DNA of 64,000 nt from Cordia subcordata (taxonomy: Eukaryota; Streptophyta; Magnoliopsida; Boraginales; Cordiaceae), in NCBI GenBank assembly GCA_028554755.1, contig JAPTOF010000014.1, forward strand, positions 248,001 to 312,000, in the 5' to 3' direction. Below are positions 33,601-43,212 of the stretch, piece after piece. The notes beneath the pieces are model-generated. The model saw nothing but the letters and a program-made list of their open reading frames with translations, was not told where the DNA came from and made no database searches. The position numbers and the translations under genes were made by a program. Every line of letters begins with the position of its first letter. The first letter of the stretch is position 1.

Positions 33601-34279
33601 GTTTGGAATTGGCCAATTCACCTCTCCCAAGTTGATGTTCCAGATTTTGAACCTTTTGAACGAGCCATGGATAAAATTTTATGGAACCTTTCTCCTAGTG
33701 GGAGCTTCTCTTTCTTCCACACTTGGGATTGTATTAGAAGGAAGGGCACTCATTTTGAAGGTTATCATTACATCTGGCACAAGAGGCATAATCCTAAACA
33801 TAGCTTCATTGTTTGGCTTGCTTTCCGTGATCGCCTTAGCACAAAATTCAGAATCTTGCATTGGGGACTCCATATTAACCCAACGTGTATTTTTTGTTAC
33901 ATGGGTTGTGAAACTAGGGAGCATCTTTTCTTTGAATGTCGTTTCACCAGGAGGATTTGGAGAAAGGGTTTGCAACTCACTCTCATTCCGGAAAATCTGA
34001 TTTGTTGGCATGATATTATCAAGTACTCCACACCTTTTTGCTCTTGAAAAGCATTTGAAGGCCACAATTTTCAAGCATCTCCTTGGGGCAGCCATTTACT
34101 ACATTTGGATTGAAAGGAATCAACGTATCTTCAAAAACCAAGCTAGAACCGAGGAATTTATATTTGATACTATCTTTAATGATGTTAGAGTTAAACTTAC
34201 AAATGGTAGAAAATTCCAGTCTTCTTCTTTGAACAAAACTTTATGTAAATTGTGGAGATTAGATGATGTTGTTGTTTAG
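30686..34279 (+). pseudogene. U ORF2: endonuclease, RT and zf-RVT, near intact
   Basis: ATG 30686 overlaps the ORF1 stop (ATGA). MNFCSWNIRGFNSPNK is followed by a TAA where others have CAA. Endonuclease: LLDNKV, WLFWKKGIKATW, YGHNEAS, GDFNEVLHCGEKS, a TAA at 31235-31237 in FTW-N, SKLDRALIN and SDHCPLIMQ. Linker: DGDANTKFFHNVVKGRRLKNTIH. A frameshift at about 31910 precedes a 704-codon open block (31933-34047). That block holds LNPNKSPGPDGYTSHFY, KAFDSLNW, NGIRQGDPISS, catalytic FADD (32752-32763), GIPLVSRKL, FWIDNWHKDG and the zf-RVT finger CIFCYMGCETREHLFFEC. A last frameshift near 34035 and the stop at 34277-34279 follow. Two stops and two shifts separate it from an open frame. Confidence 0.92.
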
Positions 34280-34298
34280 GTTCTTGTACCTCTCCACA
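34251..34298 (+). other. 3' hairpin of U spanning the ORF2 stop
   Basis: TGTGGAGA at 34251-34258 (coding LWR near the ORF2 end) pairs perfectly with TCTCCACA at 34291-34298; loop 32 nt, with the stop codon TAG (34277-34279) in the loop. The stem ends 56 nt before the poly(A). Similar stems are seen in C, E and F. Confidence 0.55.
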
Positions 34299-34741
34299 TC
34301 CTTTGTTCATGTAATTTTTTGATTTTGGAATATATCCCATCTTACTTGCCCCGCAAAAAAAAAAAAAATCATTACTTATATCACTCCTTTTGCACATGAA
34401 AAGCACTTGAAGGCTACCATCATCAAGCACCTATTTGGAGCAACCATCTATCACATTTGGAAGGAAAGGAATCAGCGTCTCTTCCAAAATGAAGCCAAGA
34501 CCGAGGAGTACATTTTTAATACTATTTTTAATGAAGTTAGAGTTAAACTTTCTTGCTGTAGAAAATTTACTTCCTCTCCCTTGAACATTTCGATTTGTAA
34601 ATTGTGGAGGCTCAATGAGATTATTTCTTAGTGCCTCCTTCTTTCCCCCACTCTTTTTATGTACTTGTACATTCTTTTTGTTTTGTGAAATACAATTACT
34701 TTCTTGCTCCGCAAAAAAAAAAAAAAACCTTGTATTCGCAT

Positions 34742-35812
34742 CACCTTCTTTAAGCCAAGAGATCCTAGATTTTTGGTGAAAGACACCTCTACGAATGGAG
34801 TCAAGCTTTTCAATGATCACAAAAGTTTCTTTTTCGTCTTCAATTAATTGATCCCCAAAGTTTCCATTTAGAATAGCTTGCTGAATATTCCCAAGTTTTT
34901 CCTTAAGATCCTTGATTGCATTTGGTATACTAGCAAATTGATCTCTATCAAACTCCTTGAACACTTTTTTGAGAAGGTTTTGCTTTTGGTAAAGAATATA
35001 CATTGGAGCGCTAAAACTCGTGCACTCCTATTATCATGAACAATCTTCAAAAAGTGCTCATGGCTAGACCAAACATTAAAGAACTTCAAAGGCTTTGGAG
35101 AAGAGGACGAAGCCTTCTGAGTTTGCAAAATAAGTGGGCAATGATCTGAAATACTAGGGGCCTCCTCTAAAAGAAAAGAATCAACCAATGCTTGCATCCA
35201 ATTATAATTGCCTAATGCTCTATCAAGCTTGCTAGCCATGAAGTTCTCATTCTTGCCTCGGTTGCTTCATGTGAAATTTGGCCCAACAGAGCGGTTTTCA
35301 TGGAGATTGGAGTGAGCAATACAATTTTTGAAGCCCCATACACTTCTAGGGATTATTTGGGAGTTTGATTTTTCTTCACAATTAAGAATCTCATTGAAAT
35401 CTCCCATTACACAAAAATAACCTTCCTTGCACCAATTACTCCAAGAAAGAAGTTTTTTCCAAAGGAGTTTTCTACTAGTAGCCTCGTTTCTCCCATACAA
35501 AAAAGCAACAAGAATAGCAAGTTGAACATCTTCAAAGTAGCAAAGCATACCTTGATCAAAAGTGCCAACAACCTTGAATTTGATGTTATGTTTCCAAAAC
35601 AGCCAAAGTCTTCCTTTAATATGCTCATCAACAAAGTTTGCAAAGCCCATTTTTTCAAAGAAGGAACCACTTGTAAGAGTGCTATTATTATTGAACACTT
35701 TGGTTTCCAAAATGCAAATGATGTCCAAATGGTGCTTATTGATCAACAACTGGATATTTTTTTATTTGTTAGGGGAATTTAGACCCCTAATATTCCATGA
35801 GCTCAAAATCAT
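34742..35812 (-). pseudogene. X ORF2, first half: endonuclease and linker
   Basis: ATG at 35812 (MILSSWNIRGLNSPNK and a stop), LLINKHHLDIICILETKV, GRLWLFWKHNIK, LYGRNEATS, VMGDFNEILNCEEKS, SVGPNFT and a stop at about 35267. Then SKLDRAL, SDHCPLILQT, a shift, and the linker FTKSKTF/MYILYQKQNLLKKVFKEFDRDQFASIPN to LKEGDANTR at the P insertion. Endonuclease signature residues (N in WNIRG, E in LETK, D/N in GDFN, D in LDRA, SDH) are all present, but the frame is broken three times. It continues at 22674-22589 and 17032. Confidence 0.85.
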
Positions 35813-37875
35813 GATGATGTGTGAGGGGGAAATCCCTTTAATTCGAGGGGTGGATCACCACCATTAACTTTCTTTGCTTCATCTTCTATTGCGCTTGGAC
35901 CTCAATAACTTGGATTTCCCCTTTTTCCACTTCTATATTTTCATCAAGAGCATTGAAGTGATTTTTGTGAAAGAGAGAGGTACTTGCATCTTGGGTAGAA
36001 GGTGGAGGCCATAAAGAGGTTTCTTTGGGTGCAGAACAAGAATCCAAGTTAGGAGCGACCTCATTGACTTGCTTGCTTGGGGCATTCCTTCTTCCAACAA
36101 CCTTCCATTCAAATTGATTACCCATTCGACGTCTTGGATTAACTCTTTGTTGTTGAGGTGGTAATGTTTGAGCTTGCATTTGAGATTTAGGCTTTCACGG
36201 GCAAGTCTTTTCCAAATGACCCACCATTTTGCAATGCAAACATTTCAAAGGCTTCCAAGCATACCCCACTACAACTTTAGCCTTTGAGCCATCTCTAAGT
36301 TTGGGGTAAATGACACTCAGGAGATTTTCCTCAAGATTAACTTCAATGCAAAGCCTAGCAAATTCCAAATTCCTTCAAGCTTCGGTTAAGGCATCCATTT
36401 GGATAGAAGTACCAATAAATGATGCAACGTAGCTGAGGCCACGCTTTGACCATAAACTTATAGGAACATCTCTTAACTTCACCCAAATTGGAACTTTGTT
36501 GCAAGTCAAGTTGATATATTCAAGATTAGGCTTCTATTTTCTAAGAAGCAAGGGTCTATTATTCACATGCCAAAGTTGTTAAAGCACTTTTTGACATGAT
36601 TCTTCTTTTTCAAACTTAAATATGTAGAGCCGTTTCCCCTTGTTTATAATATCCACCCTACCAAATTTCCACCATGCCATTTCAAACATGTTTCTAATCA
36701 TGTAATAGGGTGGGGAGAGCACCAAGAAATTGGCCAACAAGACATTGTGACCAAAGATTTTCCCCTTCATCATATATATCTTCCACGGGATCTTCCACTT
36801 CTCTAACTCCATTGCTAATTTTAGCTTCAAATTCTTTTTCAATGTGCAAGTTGGTACTAATATATTCTGCAAAATCATTTCCCCAATCAAGTGAAGGATT
36901 GCTAAGGGTAGGGACATACCTTAGTCTTTTTGCCCAAGTATTTGGTTGGCTAGCATTTCCTTCTTTATTTCCTTCACTTTTCTTAGCTTGCATGGCTGAG
37001 GCTTGTTCTTGAGGAAGAGAAGCTTTTTGATCCCTTTTATTGTAATATTGCCTTGTGAAGAAATTTTGATATAGCCCTCTTTTGTTGAATTGGCAATTTT
37101 TGATAAGGTGCTACCAATTCATCGTCCTTCCTAGGTGGCTTAAGATAAGCATTTCGGTCGAGTGGAGAGAAAGGTTCACTAGGCCAAATGTTTGAAGTTT
37201 GTGGGCCATCTTTATCTTCACCAACCTTGTGTGTTGTCAATTTAGGATTGGAGTGTGATGTCAAATTAGCTTCTATTAAGAGAAAGTACCTTGTACTTCA
37301 TGGTAAATCTCATTACCTGGTCCGAAGCTCAATGATCCAGCGGGTAATAACCTATGATCTTCTTCCTTCTTGCTCATAGTACCCGAAGCTATATCCATGG
37401 TGAAAGCTTCTTCATTTCTCCTAGAATCATCAAGTAATGGAGCAGTGCTAATTGGTGATGTAAACAATGATTTTGCAATTTCCATTTCAGCAAACTTCTT
37501 TGGGGATGGAGGATCAGCCGAATATCGTTGAGGACGAGACTTCTTTGCTTTAGAGTTATGAAGGAGCGATTTTATCAAGCAAGCTTTTGAAGCATTTAGC
37601 TCTTCTTCATATTCCTTGTACATCTTGCCAAAGTCTAGTACATCAAAAATCTCCTTAAGCTCTTTTGAGGTTGAGGAGGCTTCTTCACTATCAAGAGAGT
37701 GTGAAGAGGTTGACTCAACCACATCGGCCAAAGGGAGCTTCTTTTTGAGTTTTGAGTTTGAAGAGGAATCCTTTGAGATTTTTTTAGCATTGAAACAAGC
37801 ACTAGTACGAGTAGAGGAAGAACCATTCTTCTTCTTTTTTTTTTTTTTTGCAGAGCAAGCTGAGTATGTATTCAT
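35809..37875 (-). pseudogene. X ORF1 with start inside a captured LINE tail
   Basis: The open block 37875-37276 begins MNTYSACSA, seven lysines, then NGSSSTRTSACFNAKK. The first nine residues and the first lysines come from the tail and poly(A) of another LINE (37835-37934), the rest from ORF1. Other copies start MGKKKK at this place. Spacer blocks follow at 37264-37037 and 36993-36694 (CLVGQFLGALP, then a +1 shift at the same proline tract as in P and U). DUF4283 runs to about 36330 (RNMFEMAWWKFGRVDI, KGKRLYIFKFEKEESCQ). The knuckle CLHCKMVGHLEKTC is near 36205-36245. The C-terminus (NHFNALDENIEVEKGE) runs to TGA at 35809-35811, overlapping the ORF2 ATG. It is broken in several places. Confidence 0.8.
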
Positions 37876-37934
37876 TCATAGAAACCAAAGAAGGAGCTTG
37901 TGAGTTGCAAAAAGAGTGAAAAGCTTGGGGGAAA
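37835..37934 (-). mobile_element. Captured LINE 3' end (J) at the 5' end of X
   Basis: Minus-strand piece of about 85 nt of LINE 3' UTR ending TCAGCTTGCTCTGC plus 15 A, joined directly to X ORF1 at AAGAAGAATGG. It has no TSD of its own; the X TSD lies outside it (37935-37949). It was therefore part of X when X inserted, either copied by template jumping onto a second RNA's poly(A) or already present in the source copy. Confidence 0.75.
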
Positions 37935-37949
37935 AAAAATCGGCCACTT

Positions 37950-38687
37950 CTTCTAAGGAAAAGGAAGCCAAATCTTGAGTATGTTAATTTGAGTTGCAAA
38001 AAAGTGCCTATAATCTTAGAGATGTTCCAATGTCACTTTAGTCAAAAGAGGCCTTGATATGTTGCTTCTTTTATTGGAACTCCACTTCAAATGGATGCCA
38101 TGACTAAAACTAGAAGGAACCTTGAATATGCAAGGATTTGCATTAAGGTTGATCTTGATGAGAAACTCCTGGATGTGATTTATCCCAAGTTAAGAGATGG
38201 CTCAAAAGCAAAGGTTGAGGTCGATTATGTGTGGAAGCCATTAAAATGCACCTTTAGCAAGATGGCTGGGCACATTGAGGACAATTGCCCTTTGATACCC
38301 AAGCCCCAATCACAAGACAAATCACATATCCAACAACCCAAGATGGCCTCAAAAAGTAATGCACAAAGCTCATACAAACCTAAGGCTTATCAAGAATGGA
38401 AGCAGGTCGGAAGGAAGAACTTTGCAAGAAGGAAAGAGGAAGTTGCTTCTACTTCTTTACCTTTAAGCACTCGGCCACCCTCTCTAAAGGATGGTAAGGT
38501 CTCAAATTCTCTTAAACCCATGGTACACAAACACTTTGGAATCCTTGATGGGAATATTGAATTAGAAAAAGGTGAAATGGCCACTATTGAAAAAGAAAAT
38601 GCTCAAAACAATCAAGCTCTTTTGCAAAATCATCATGGCAATATGGATTTGGGTCTTTTGGCTCCAACACCCCATCCTTCTCAATGA
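37950..38687 (+). pseudogene. G ORF1 C-terminal part: DUF4283 end and knuckle
   Basis: Continues G after X: RPLLLRKRKPNLEYVNLSCKK, a stop at the VPI position, then an open block 38091-38687. It reads MDAMTKTRRNLEYARICIKVDLDEKL, KVEVDYVWKPLKC and a knuckle in which the second Cys is Ser (CTFSKMAGHIEDNC), which should impair zinc binding. The basic C-terminal tail (EWKQVGRKNFARRKEE) ends PTPHPSQ, with TGA at 38685-38687 overlapping the ORF2 ATG at 38684. Confidence 0.85.
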
Positions 38688-39590
38688 TATTTTATTCTTG
38701 GAACATCCGGGGATTCAATTCCCCAAACAAGCATAAAGAAGTTAAACTTTTGATAAATAAAAACCCTTGATAAAGAGATGACCATTGTTGGGGAAATTGA
38801 TAATCTTGAGGCTACACGAAGGAAATTTCTTTGCCAAAAGGCTCGTTTTCAATGGATCAAGGAAGGGGATGCAAACACCAAGTTCTTCCATGATGTCATC
38901 AAAAGCAAGAGAAGTAAGAATGCTATTAATGCCATTTATGATGATGAAGGCAAACTTTTCACCAAGGAGGATGAGGTAAATGCTCAATTCCTCACATACT
39001 ATAAAAACTTAATTGGCTCTCCTACATATTCAAGTGCAAATATTCAAGACATCAAATCAATTCTCGGCAAAGTTATTGACCATGATTGGGAGGCATTCCT
39101 TGTTGCTCCTTTCACTTGTGAAGAAATAAAAGAAACTCTCTTTTCTCTCAACCCCAACAAAAGTCCAAGGCCCGATGGTTACACTTCTAAATTCTATATA
39201 AAGGCTTGGGCTATTATTGGTGCTGATGTAGTGAATGCCATTAACTCCTTCTTCAACTCCAAGAAATTACTTAAAGAGGTGAATTCTACAATTATCACTT
39301 TGGTGCCTAAAGTACAAAATCGCACCTTGGTAAAAGATTTTCGGCCTATTTCTTGCTGCAACACCTTGTATAAATGTATATCTAAGTTGCTTGCAAATAG
39401 AATCAAGAAGTGTCTCCCTTGCATCATATAAAAAAATCAATTGGCCTTCATTGAAGATAGGATCATCTATGAAAATATCCTTATGGCGCATGAGCTTTTA
39501 AGGGGGTGTACTAAGAACAACATTTCTTCAAGATGTGCACTCAATATTGATATTATGAAAGCTTTTGACACTTTAAATTGGAATTTCCTT
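38684..39590 (+). pseudogene. G ORF2 start, endonuclease deleted, RT fingers
   Basis: MIFYSWNIRGFNSPNKHKEVKLLINK and then, at about 38763, a jump to LDKEMTIVGEIDNLE in the linker, so nearly the whole endonuclease (about 0.9 kb) is missing. An open block 38778-39431 holds EGDANTKFFHDVIKSKRSKN, LNPNKSPRPDGYTSKFY (G to R in the SPGPDG motif) and RPISCCNTLYKC. After a stop (38-39 kb block end at 39429-39431) RT continues to KAFDTLNWNF, where S is inserted. It resumes at 45199. Confidence 0.85.
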
Positions 39591-40567
39591 TTTTTTTTGC
39601 GGAGCAAGAAAGTAATTGTATTTCACTAATCAATAAAAATGTACAAGTACATACAAAAGAGTGGGGGAAAGTAGGAGGCACTAAGAAATGATCTCATCAA
39701 GCCTCCACAATTTACAAAGCAATTTGTTCAAGGGAGAGGGAGTAAATTTTCTACAGCAAGAAAGTTTTACTCTAACTTCATTAAAAATAGTATTAAAAAT
39801 GTACTCCTCGGTCTTGGCTTCATTTTGGAAGAAACGCTGATTTCTTTCCTTCCAAATGTGATAGATGGTTGCTCCAAATAGGTGCTTGATGATGGTAGCC
39901 TTCAAGTGCTTTTCATGTGCAAAAGGAGTGATGTAAATAATGATTTCGTTCCAAGAAATCAGATTCTCCAGGACAAAAGAAATGCAAAGGCCTTTTCTCC
40001 AAATTCTCCTAGTAAAGCAACATTCAAAGAAGAGATGGTCTCTCATTCACAACCCATAAAGCAAAAGATGCATGTGGGATTGATGTTAAATCCCCAATGT
40101 AGCAATCTGAATTTTGTATTAAGACCATCAAGGAATGCAAGCCAAACGATGAAACTATGTCTTGGGCTATGCTTTTTGTGCCAAATAATGTAATGACCCT
40201 CAAAGTTGTCTCCCTTCCTTCTTATGTGCTCCCAAGTGTGCTTGAAGGTGAACTCCTCATTAGGTGAGAGAACCCAACCAATCTTATCCAAGGTAGTGTC
40301 ATTAATAACAAAGCTAGGGCTTTCAATATGAGAAAGGTGAATTGGCTAACTCCATCTACCATTAGTAAAGAGTTCACTAACCTTTGCGAGGAGGGGCCGG
40401 TTTGGGAGTGTATTGCTCCAAAATTCCAAAAGGGAGCCCTCCTTATGCCAATTATCAATCCAAAAGAGAGTATTAGCTCCATTGCCAATGTTGTGTTTAA
40501 TGAACTTTTTTTTGCGGGGTAAGTAAGATTTTTTATTACACGCAAATTTGTAAAAGTACATCTCAAA

Positions 40568-40620
40568 ACCCCTCTAACCATTTAATACAACAATCCAATC
40601 CAAGACTAGGTTTGAGGGGT
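40568..40620 (-). other. 3' hairpin of R
   Basis: ACCCCTCTAACC at 40568-40579 pairs with GGTTTGAGGGGT at 40609-40620 at 11 of 12 positions; loop 29 nt. The stem ends 54 nt before the poly(A) start. Confidence 0.7.
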
Positions 40621-40706
40621 ATGAATCAAAAGGAAAACAAAAACAACCAAAGCAAGTGAAAACATCAAGTGCATCAAAAAGACAACAAAAGCAAGGAAAA
40701 TCAAAA

Positions 40707-43087
40707 TCAAGTGCAAGGTGAGACATGAGATCTATCAAATCCATTTACGAGATTGTCAAGCTTAACCAGTTCCAACATGTTAACACCATCAACTTGTGTC
40801 TCCACATGGTCAACGCTGGTTATGTTCTTTTCCATCTCATCTCGATCTTCCTTTGAGGCCAAATCATCATTTTCTTCATCTCTAAGAGTGGCAAATCTAT
40901 TGTAATCCAATGTTTTTTTGGTGATTTGGGCCGAAAGGCCATTGCTTTCATTTAGTGCATTCTCCTTCATGGCTTTGAGATTTACACTAGCAAAAGGAGT
41001 AGGATTCGCATTTGACACCTTCCTCCAAATTTTCTTTGGCTTTGCATTCCTTCAATCATCCACTTTTGTTTCTGTCCTAGTAGCTTGTTGAGGCACATTA
41101 TCCTTAGAGGTGGAAGGACAAGTAGAAAGATTATGACCCACAATTTTGCATGTAGAGCAAACCAAGGGCTTCCAAGCATATTCAACATCGATCTTTGCCC
41201 ATTCACCATTTCCAAGTTTCACAAAAGTATGATCCGTAGATTTTTGAGAGATCCATCTCAATACATACTCTAGCAAAGCCAACAAAAGTACGAGACTCCG
41301 TTAATTTGTCCATATAAAGTGGATTACCAAGAGTGCTTGCTATGTAGCTCAAACCTCGTTGAGTGATTAAAGAACATGGTACATTATGAAGCTTGACCCA
41401 AAGTGGAACTCTATCCCAACTAAAACGCATAATTTGTGCATTAGGATCCCAATGCCTAAGGAGCAACGGTCTATGATTTATGCGCCACATTTGCTCCAAA
41501 ACTTTGTCACAAAATTCTTGATTTTCAAACTTGAAGACAAAAAAGCCATTCTCAGCGGATTTGATTTCAACCATCCCAAATTTCTTCCAATGATAGTCAA
41601 CCATCCTTTTAATAAGGAAAAAGGGGGGAGGGTTACCCAAAAATTGACCAATGAGGCAATTTTGCCAATGACTATCTCCCTCTAAAAAGACCTCTTCGGG
41701 TGGAGTGGCACCAATAAAATCATTTTCAATAAAAGGCTCAATGAAATCAAGTTTAGAAGTTTGAGAAAGTTTACCCACATAAGTGCCATGCCAATCCTTA
41801 TTGCCATTCCAAACTTGATGTGGAGCATTTTGCTGATTTTCTTGCTCAAGAGTTTTCTTTTGATTTGCATCACCATGGCTCATTCCCCATGCATTAGAGC
41901 TATCTTGTTCCAAATATATTTGCTGACCTTGATAAAAATTTGCTGGTGTTTTGTGTGCATAATTCGTTGAAGATAATAAGGGGAAATCCTCAACATTTCC
42001 CTGGTTAGAATCCAAGCTAATTGGAGGAGTTGGCCGAGAGGTGCAAATGGAGTATCTCTGGAAGCGAACGTTATTTCCAGCAATGAAGGGGGAATTTTGC
42101 TGATTTGGAGAGTGAGTTGGATGGGAATCCATGTTGGCAAGTGGGGTAGGGAATGGTCCACGTAGGCAGCCCTTTTTTGCACAATATTTGAATAACTTTG
42201 AGCTAATGGACTAGAGTTTTCTGCCCGAGAAAGAGACTTCACATGAACATGGCTATTATCTAGAGGGCAATGTTGTGTTGTCGAGTTTTCAATGCAAGGA
42301 GAGAGAGAGGGATGGCTGGCATGCATTTGTTCAAGAGAAGAGCTATTTTGACCAGCAATAAAATCAGCTTTTTCAGCATTTGGTGTGGATCCCCTAGGCA
42401 AAACAATTTGTCCATTGGTTAAAAGATTGTCTTGTACCTCTTGTACTTTTCCTTCTCCAACCACGGCAAAGAGAGAAATAGCATCTTCAGCATGATAATT
42501 TCTGGAATTTCCATCCAAAACAGGAGGATGAATCTGATTTGAAGCCAAAATATTTTTCTCCATGCTATGAGAGAGCAAGTACCGTATTGCATGGGAGAAA
42601 CTTTACCGATATGAGCTGGAGTGACTTTTGCCAAGGAAGAAACATCAAGTTCTTGGCTATTTTTGCTTGAGAAAGAAGGAGAGCTTTCGGGTTTACCTAT
42701 GCCATGCGAACCTTGAGCATTAACCCACTTTGAGATCGAGTCTTCATGGCTGGAAGCAGCAAGATCTTCATGAAGATGGCTAGGTACCATGGGAGAATCA
42801 TAAGAAATCACCCTCGAAGAAGAAGCTCCATTTTTTGTCAAGCTTAGCACGAGCTGCCTCTTTGCCTCATCAAGATTTTTACCAAGCGTTTTCATGCAAG
42901 AAGAGGGGGAAGAACCAGCCGAGCTTGACATAGCATTATTGATGGAATCATAAGTCTTTTTGAGCTCCATGTACGAATCTTTTGTGTATTCCTCATCATC
43001 ATCTTCAAAGTAGCCATGGTTGTATTTTGATGCAAGTCTTGCACTCTTCCTAGTTTTTGAAGCATTAGATCTTTTCTTTTTGCCCAT
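40707..43087 (-). pseudogene. R ORF1: DUF4283 and CCHC protein, broken
   Basis: MGKKKRSNASKTRKSARLASKY start at 43087, an acidic stretch (EDDDEEYTKDSYMELKK) and a long spacer in three frames (blocks 43087-42419, 42578-41880 and 42132-41203). DUF4283 (about 41690-41210): NCLIGQFLGNPPPFFLIKRMVDYHW, KKFGMVEIKSAENGFFVFKF, RPLLLRHWDPNAQI, NVPCSLITQRGLSYIAS, TESRTFVGFARVCIEMD. A shift precedes the intact knuckle CSTCKIVGHNLSTC (about 41110-41165). The C-terminus (NRFATLRDEENDD) ends at 40707. It is clearly the same lineage as I and distinct from the ORF1 of U and W. Confidence 0.9.
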
Positions 43088-43212
43088 GAAAGATGAGGAA
43101 GAGGAAGAAAGTGATGGTGATAATGGTGGTCAATGGTAGAAGGTTGGTGGTCAAAGTAGAGAGTGGTGAGAGCATTAAGTTTCTAGAGAGAGAAACTCTA
43201 ATTTTTTACCTA
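43088..43212 (-). promoter_or_regulatory. R 5' UTR and terminus
   Basis: TTTCTCTCTCTAGAAAC begins at 43195 on the minus strand, followed by ATGCTCTCACC and a CACC-rich leader to the ATG at 43087. The terminus lies only 17 nt inside the TSD, so it is close to the true transcript start. Confidence 0.55.

Larger units (their letters stand above)
28333..34368 (+). mobile_element. Element U: full-length autonomous LINE inside P
   Basis: 6036 bp, flanked by the 13-bp TSD tcattacttatat (28320-28332 and 34369-34381). It starts with 65 nt of unshared sequence, then the CT-rich terminus at 28398, a 166-nt 5' UTR, ORF1 (28564-30689), ORF2 (30686-34279), a 3' UTR and the tail CTTACTTGCCCCGC-poly(A). It is the best preserved autonomous copy and the most useful reference for the family. 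Confidence 0.95.
24793..34631 (+). pseudogene. P ORF2: endonuclease, RT and zf-RVT, split by U
   Basis: ATG 24793 (MNFCSWNIRGLNSPNKQKE). Endonuclease: LLENKV, then a frameshift and a stop at about 25180, GDFNEVLQSGDKS (25200), LDRAL/IDRALVN and SNHCPLIMQ (D to N in the usual SDH). A long open block at 25200-26636 includes the linker and RT fingers (LNPNKSPGPDGYTSQFYKVAWEIV). A stop replaces Trp at 26634-26636. NGIRQGDPISP and catalytic FADD follow at about 26859-26870, then the thumb and C-terminal domain. The zf-RVT finger (CIFCFMGCETRDHLFFEC, about 27985-28040) is followed by the 197-bp duplication. The last 80 codons are at 34382-34631. It is close to intact but dead. Confidence 0.88.
22675..34725 (+). 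mobile_element. Element P: full LINE inside X, split by U
   Basis: Plus-strand element flanked by the 16-bp TSD aaccttgtattcgcat (22659-22674 and 34726-34741). Own sequence is 22675-28332 and 34382-34725, about 6.0 kb. It has a short 5' UTR of 75 nt without the CT-rich terminus (slightly 5'-truncated), ORF1, ORF2 and the tail CTTGCTCCGC-poly(A). It is very similar to S and D in ORF2. A 197-bp tandem duplication lies in its zf-RVT region. Confidence 0.92.
14482..37934 (-). mobile_element. Element X: near-full-length LINE with chimeric 5' end, inside G
   Basis: Minus-strand LINE flanked by the 15-bp TSD aaaaatcggccactt (14467-14481 and 37935-37949). Its own sequence is 14482-17032, 22589-22674 and 34742-37934 (about 5.8 kb), the gaps being I and P. 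Poly(T) and GCGGAGCAAGTAAG lie at the left end. At the right end the ORF1 start is preceded not by a 5' UTR but by the 3' end and poly(A) of another LINE (37835-37934). Because the TSD lies outside that piece, the whole chimera entered as one unit. Confidence 0.85.
40508..43212 (-). mobile_element. Element R: ORF1-only LINE inside S
   Basis: 2705-bp minus-strand element flanked by the 14-bp TSD tgtttaatgaactt (40494-40507 and 43213-43226). It has poly(T) and GCGGGGTAAGTAAG at the left, a 3' UTR with hairpin, ORF1 (43087 down to 40707), a 5' UTR and the CT-rich terminus (43183-43195), plus 17 extra nt. No ORF2. With Q and I it defines a family of about 2.7-2.9 kb. Confidence 0.93.
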
